Of a stretch of 64,000 nt of DNA, positions 60,887 through 64,000 are shown piece by piece. The DNA is from Streptomyces poonensis. Lineage in GTDB: Bacteria; Actinomycetota; Actinomycetes; Streptomycetales; Streptomycetaceae. The notes beneath the pieces were generated by a model. The model ran no database searches. It had not been told where the DNA came from and saw only the letters and a list, made by a program, of their open reading frames with translations. A program made the position numbers and the translations under genes. Position 1 is the stretch's first letter. Each line of letters starts with the position of its first letter. Where the stretch lies: NCBI RefSeq assembly GCF_014650915.1, contig NZ_BMVW01000008.1, forward strand, positions 113,851 through 177,850, given 5' to 3'.

Positions 60887-61591
60887 GCGCTCCGCTGCGG
60901 TGCCGGGTCTGGGGCCTCCGCCTCCCTGAGGCCGGGCCCGGGTACCCCGCCTCACCGGGGCCGGGTGGTCCCGCCTGACCGGTGCCGGTCCGGGGCCCGC
61001 TCCACCGGGCCGGGATCCACCCGGTGTGCGTGCGGGGCTCCGGCCCGTCCGACGTGCGTGACCCGGCCGCCACCGCCGAGCGTGGCCGGGGTCTCGGCCG
61101 GCCGGCGCACAGGGCGGGTTCCGGCCCGGTGGGCGTAGTGCCGGCCCGGTCGACGCGCGGGGTTCGGATCCCCGTCACTTCACGCCACCCGAGACCGCGT
61201 CGAAGGGCCGTGCCACGGGGCCGGGGCCTGCCCGGCGCGGCCACCCGCAGGGCACCGTCAGGAACCGGCCATGTCGCCGTCCGCAGAGCACCCGACGGGC
61301 GGTCGGCCCCGGCGCTGACGGGCCGTCGGAGGGACCGGCGCACGCCTGTGTGAGCGCATCCCCTCCGAATCCCCCCATCTCTCTGGCATATGCGTGGCGT
61401 GCGGGGGAACGCAACCCCCCGAACGCTCGTCTCCACAAGCGAGGCGACACGTCATCTGCTGACAATGGCGAAGACCCTCGCGCAGTGTCCGTGCGGGCGA
61501 GACTACGATGTAAGCCTTCACGTCACAGCACCCACTTCGCCGTCCCGAAAAGCCGTCAGTGCTCCAATACGGGAAGGCCAGACGAATCCTG
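60887..61591. other. 705-base gap upstream of mreB
   Basis: Extremely GC-rich from 60890 to 61330, with imperfect repeats of CCGGGCCGGG and GGCCGG-type dyads but no codon-biased ORF. The last 200 bases are less GC-rich and hold candidate promoters. The leader suggests complex transcriptional control of the mre operon. Confidence 0.6.
61406..61432 (+). promoter_or_regulatory. Candidate sigma-E type promoter of mreB
   Basis: GGAAC (61406-61410), 17 bases, CGTCT (61428-61432). The GGAAC/CGTCT pair resembles the consensus for the cell-envelope stress factor SigE of Streptomyces. A second -10-like TACGAT is at 61504-61509. Both are pattern matches. Confidence 0.5.
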
Positions 61592-62623
61592 ATGGGGAAC
61601 TCAATGTCGTTCATCGGCCGTGACATGGCTGTCGACCTCGGGACCGCCAACACGCTGGTGTACGTCAGGGGTCGCGGGATCGTACTCAACGAGCCGTCCG
61701 TCGTCGCGATCAACACGAACACCGGTGGAATTCTTGCGGTCGGCGCTGAAGCCAAGAAGATGATCGGTCGGACGCCCGGCAACATCGTCGCCGTGCGTCC
61801 TCTGAAGGACGGTGTCATCGCCGACTTCGAGATCACCGAGCGGATGCTCCGCTACTTCATCCTGAAGATCCACAAGCGGAGGTATCTCGCCCGGCCGCGC
61901 GTCGTCGTCTGCGTGCCGTCCGGCATCACCGGCGTCGAGCGCCGCGCCGTCATCGAGGCGTCGTCCCAGGCCGGCGCCCGCCAGGTGCACATCATCGAGG
62001 AGCCCATGGCCGCGGCCATCGGCTCCGGACTGCCGGTCCACGAGGCCACGGGCAACATGGTGGTCGACATCGGCGGCGGCACCACGGAGGTCGCGGTCAT
62101 CTCGCTCGGCGGCATCGTCACCGCCCAGTCCATCCGCGTCGCGGGTGACGAGCTGGACAACGCGATCATCCAGCACATCAAGAAGGAGTACTCGCTCCTC
62201 CTCGGTGAGCGGACGGCCGAGCAGATCAAGATCACGATCGGTTCGGCGTACGACCTGGACACTGACGAGCACACCGAGATCCGGGGCCGGGACCTGGTCT
62301 CCGGACTGCCCAAGACCGTGGTGATCTCCGCGGCCGAGGTCCGCAAGGCCATCGAGGAGCCCGTCAACGCCATCGTCGACGCGGTCAAGACGACCCTCGA
62401 CAAGTGCCCGCCCGAGCTCTCCGGCGACATCATGGACCGCGGCATCGTCCTCACCGGCGGCGGCGCCCTGCTGCGCGGCCTGGACGAGCGGCTGCGCCGT
62501 GAGACGGGCATGCCGATCCACATCGCCGAGGACCCGCTGGACAGCGTGGCGCTCGGCTCCGGCAAGTGCGTCGAGGAGTTCGAGGCGCTCCAGCAGGTGC
62601 TGGACGCCCAGCCCCGCAGATGA
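61592..62623 (+). CDS. mreB: Rod-shape/sporulation actin MreB
   Basis: 343 aa bacterial actin. The phosphate loops DLGTANTLVYV and VVDIGGGTTEVAVI, the adenosine motif LTGGGALLRGLDERL and membrane-binding N-terminal residues MSFIGRDMAVDLG are intact. In Streptomyces MreB works on the spore wall rather than on hyphal tip growth. Start ATG 61592 (MGNSMSFIG) or ATG 61604, which has GGGGAA close by; the former is chosen because it agrees with my memory of the family. Confidence 0.97.
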   Translation: MGNSMSFIGRDMAVDLGTANTLVYVRGRGIVLNEPSVVAINTNTGGILAVGAEAKKMIGRTPGNIVAVRPLKDGVIADFEITERMLRYFILKIHKRRYLARPRVVVCVPSGITGVERRAVIEASSQAGARQVHIIEEPMAAAIGSGLPVHEATGNMVVDIGGGTTEVAVISLGGIVTAQSIRVAGDELDNAIIQHIKKEYSLLLGERTAEQIKITIGSAYDLDTDEHTEIRGRDLVSGLPKTVVISAAEVRKAIEEPVNAIVDAVKTTLDKCPPELSGDIMDRGIVLTGGGALLRGLDERLRRETGMPIHIAEDPLDSVALGSGKCVEEFEALQQVLDAQPRR

Positions 62624-62638
62624 CGTAACGCTTCGATT

Positions 62639-62672
62639 CCGCCGTACGAGACGATCCCTTCTCGTGCGGCGG
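62639..62672. terminator. Hairpin between mreB and mreC
   Basis: 13-base arms (62639-62651, 62660-62672) with one mismatch and an 8-base loop, 15 bases after mreB. It may be a partial terminator that lowers mreC/D relative to mreB. The rest of the 237-base gap shows no gene. Confidence 0.6.
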
Positions 62673-62860
62673 ATCGTTGATATTGAGGCATAAGCTTCCG
62701 CTCGACACCCTTGACACACCCCTGACACCCCGACACCCCGAGAGCTCCCCGCGGCACCGACCGCGAGCCCGCCCGTCCGGGGTGCGCCCCTGTCAACCGT
62801 TCCCAGTTAGCTGAGTCACCCGAGTTACCCATCTCGACGAGGAAGGCACGGCCGCCGCAC

Positions 62861-63820
62861 GTGAGGGACACACGAGAGAGCCGGCTGCTCCTGGTGCTGC
62901 TGGTCGCCATCGCGTTCGCGCTGATCACGGTGGACATCCGCGGCGGAGAGGACTCACCGGTCGACGGTGCCCGCCAGGCCGCGGCCACGGTCTTCGGACC
63001 CGTGGAGGACGGCATCGCCACCGCGGTCGACCCGATCGGCAACGCGATCTCCGCAGTCCGCGACTCCGGCACCCGCCACGACCGTCTCGCCGCGCTGGAG
63101 AAGGAGAACGCGGAGCTGAAGGCGGAGCTCGGCAGCGACGACCGCTACCGCAGCCGGGTGAAACAGCTCGACAGGATGCTGAAGACGGCCGCCAACGGCC
63201 AGTACGGCATCAAGGGCGCCGAGGTCATCGCCATAGGCGCCGCCCAGGGCTTCTCCTGGACCGTGACCATCGACATCGGGTCGAACGACGGCATCAGGCG
63301 CGACATGACCGTCCTGAACGGGGACGGCCTGGTCGGCCGGGTCACCACCGTCGGGCCGAACACCTCCACCGTGCTCCTCGCCAACGACCCCGACTTCACG
63401 GTCGGCACCCGCATGGAGTCCACCGACGAACTGGGCTTCGCCTCCGGACAGGGCGACCGGCCGCTGCGCGTGGAACTCCTCAACGGCAAGGCCAAGGTGA
63501 AGAAGGGCGACCGGCTGGTCACCTTCGGCTCCCAGGCGGACCGTCCGTTCGTACCCGGTGTGCCCGTCGGCGTCGTCTCGCGCGTCGACCCCTCCGGCGG
63601 TGACCTGACCCGGACGGTGTACGTCGAGCCGTTCGCGGGACTCACCAAGCTCGACCTCGTCGGAGTCGTCGTCGAGGTGCCCCGCAAGGACCCGCGGGAC
63701 ACCGTCCTGCCGCCCAAGCCGAAGCCCACGCCCCGGCCGACCGTGACGGTGACGGTCACGCCGTCCCCGGGCGCCGAGGTGCCCACCGACGGCCAGTCGC
63801 AAGACCCGCAAGAGCAGTAG
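62861..63820 (+). CDS. mreC: Rod-shape determining protein MreC
   Basis: 319 aa. A short cytosolic start, a single membrane helix (about 8-25), a coiled coil (about 72-108: LAALEKENAELKAEL to VKQLDRML), then the beta-barrel periplasmic-side domain (about 120-270), and a Pro/Thr-rich tail with PKPTPRPTVTVTVTPSPG. It scaffolds wall synthesis enzymes with MreB and MreD. Start GTG 62861 with GAGGAAGG about 16 bases upstream. The mreD start follows 12 bases after its stop. Confidence 0.95.
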   Translation: MRDTRESRLLLVLLVAIAFALITVDIRGGEDSPVDGARQAAATVFGPVEDGIATAVDPIGNAISAVRDSGTRHDRLAALEKENAELKAELGSDDRYRSRVKQLDRMLKTAANGQYGIKGAEVIAIGAAQGFSWTVTIDIGSNDGIRRDMTVLNGDGLVGRVTTVGPNTSTVLLANDPDFTVGTRMESTDELGFASGQGDRPLRVELLNGKAKVKKGDRLVTFGSQADRPFVPGVPVGVVSRVDPSGGDLTRTVYVEPFAGLTKLDLVGVVVEVPRKDPRDTVLPPKPKPTPRPTVTVTVTPSPGAEVPTDGQSQDPQEQ

Positions 63821-63832
63821 GAGCTGACCCCC

Positions 63833-64000
63833 ATGCGCCTGAACCGGATGCTGCTCTCCGCCACCCTGGTGATCGTCGCCCTGGTGCTCCAGGTGAGCGT
63901 CCTCGCCCGCCTCCAACTCCCCGGCGCCGTGCCGGACCTGGTGCTCCTCACCGTCCTCGGCCTGGCCCTCGTGTACGGGCACGTCGGCGGCGCCCTCGTC
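63833..64000 (+). CDS. mreD: Rod-shape determining protein MreD (partial, runs off the window)
   Basis: 56 codons are visible: MRLNRMLLSATLVIVALVLQ, then LARLQLPGAVPDLVLLTVLGLALVYGHVGG. The first two membrane helices of MreD are recognisable (the PDL motif after TM1 is typical). ATG 63833 has TAGGAGCTGAC upstream, overlapping the mreC stop. The 3' part is outside the window. Confidence 0.9.
   Translation, partial: MRLNRMLLSATLVIVALVLQVSVLARLQLPGAVPDLVLLTVLGLALVYGHVGGALV

Noticed and set aside
60982..61353. A 123-codon ORF upstream of mreB
   Set aside because: An Arg/Pro/Gly product of a GC-rich repeat tract, with no start signal and no domain.

Overview
The window is chromosomal DNA of a high-GC actinomycete, almost certainly a Streptomyces. 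The evidence is roughly 70% or higher GC with third codon positions dominated by G/C, many GTG starts, very rare TTA codons, and genes typical of the genus: a SpoIIE-type phosphatase, a PASTA-less Ser/Thr kinase, a clpP1-clpP2 pair, a sodF-type superoxide dismutase and mreBCD. From memory, the gene order malQ - pepN - asd - protease - pepN2 - sodF - bioY - rpiB - fpg/nei - tig - clpP1 - clpP2 - clpX - valS - folC - ndk - mreBC matches a conserved core segment of Streptomyces chromosomes. No phage, IS element, CRISPR array or biosynthetic cluster is visible.

Layout. 0-6 kb: a PadR-ABC-FtsX operon with overlapping ATGA junctions, then a large secreted GH84/CBM32 protein. 6-15 kb: a small repeat-rich ORF abutting malQ, a TetR regulator divergent from an FAD monooxygenase with a 14-bp repeat array between them, a MarR regulator divergent from an EamA exporter, and an M14 carboxypeptidase. 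15-33 kb: aminopeptidase N, aspartate-semialdehyde dehydrogenase, an ECF sigma factor with a membrane partner, a subtilase, Nudix, a Tat-secreted phosphoesterase, a beta-lactamase-fold hydrolase, an AbiEi/nuclease-like protein, a second PepN, a DsbA-like mycothiol oxidoreductase and sodF with a probable Nur operator. 33-46 kb: two amino-acid permeases, bioY, an LPXTG protein divergent from a Ser/Thr kinase, rpiB, a Fpg/Nei glycosylase with a second 14-bp array, an Eis-like acetyltransferase, a PP2C phosphatase and a cation/H+ antiporter. 46-64 kb: HD hydrolase, acyltransferase, two tRNAs, tig-clpP1-clpP2-clpX (protein folding and degradation), valS, folC-DUF4233-ndk, and mreB-mreC-mreD, the last cut by the window edge.

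The most interesting signals are non-coding. (1) A family of 14-bp tandem repeats (consensus GTTGGCCnACAnnn) lies just upstream of two unrelated genes 31 kb apart. (2) A nested inverted repeat sits in the leader of an amino-acid permease. (3) Two 11-bp-period direct-repeat arrays occur between divergent genes. (4) A hairpin repeat element has been captured in-frame inside a pepN paralogue. (5) A set of genes has a -10 hexamer 6-8 nt before the start codon, which suggests leaderless mRNAs. (6) Three genes carry the bldA codon TTA: malQ, the M14 peptidase and the Ser/Thr kinase. (7) The cation antiporter may start at AUC.

Limits: everything was read by eye. Family names rest on recognised motifs, no database search was run, and operators and promoters are pattern matches.
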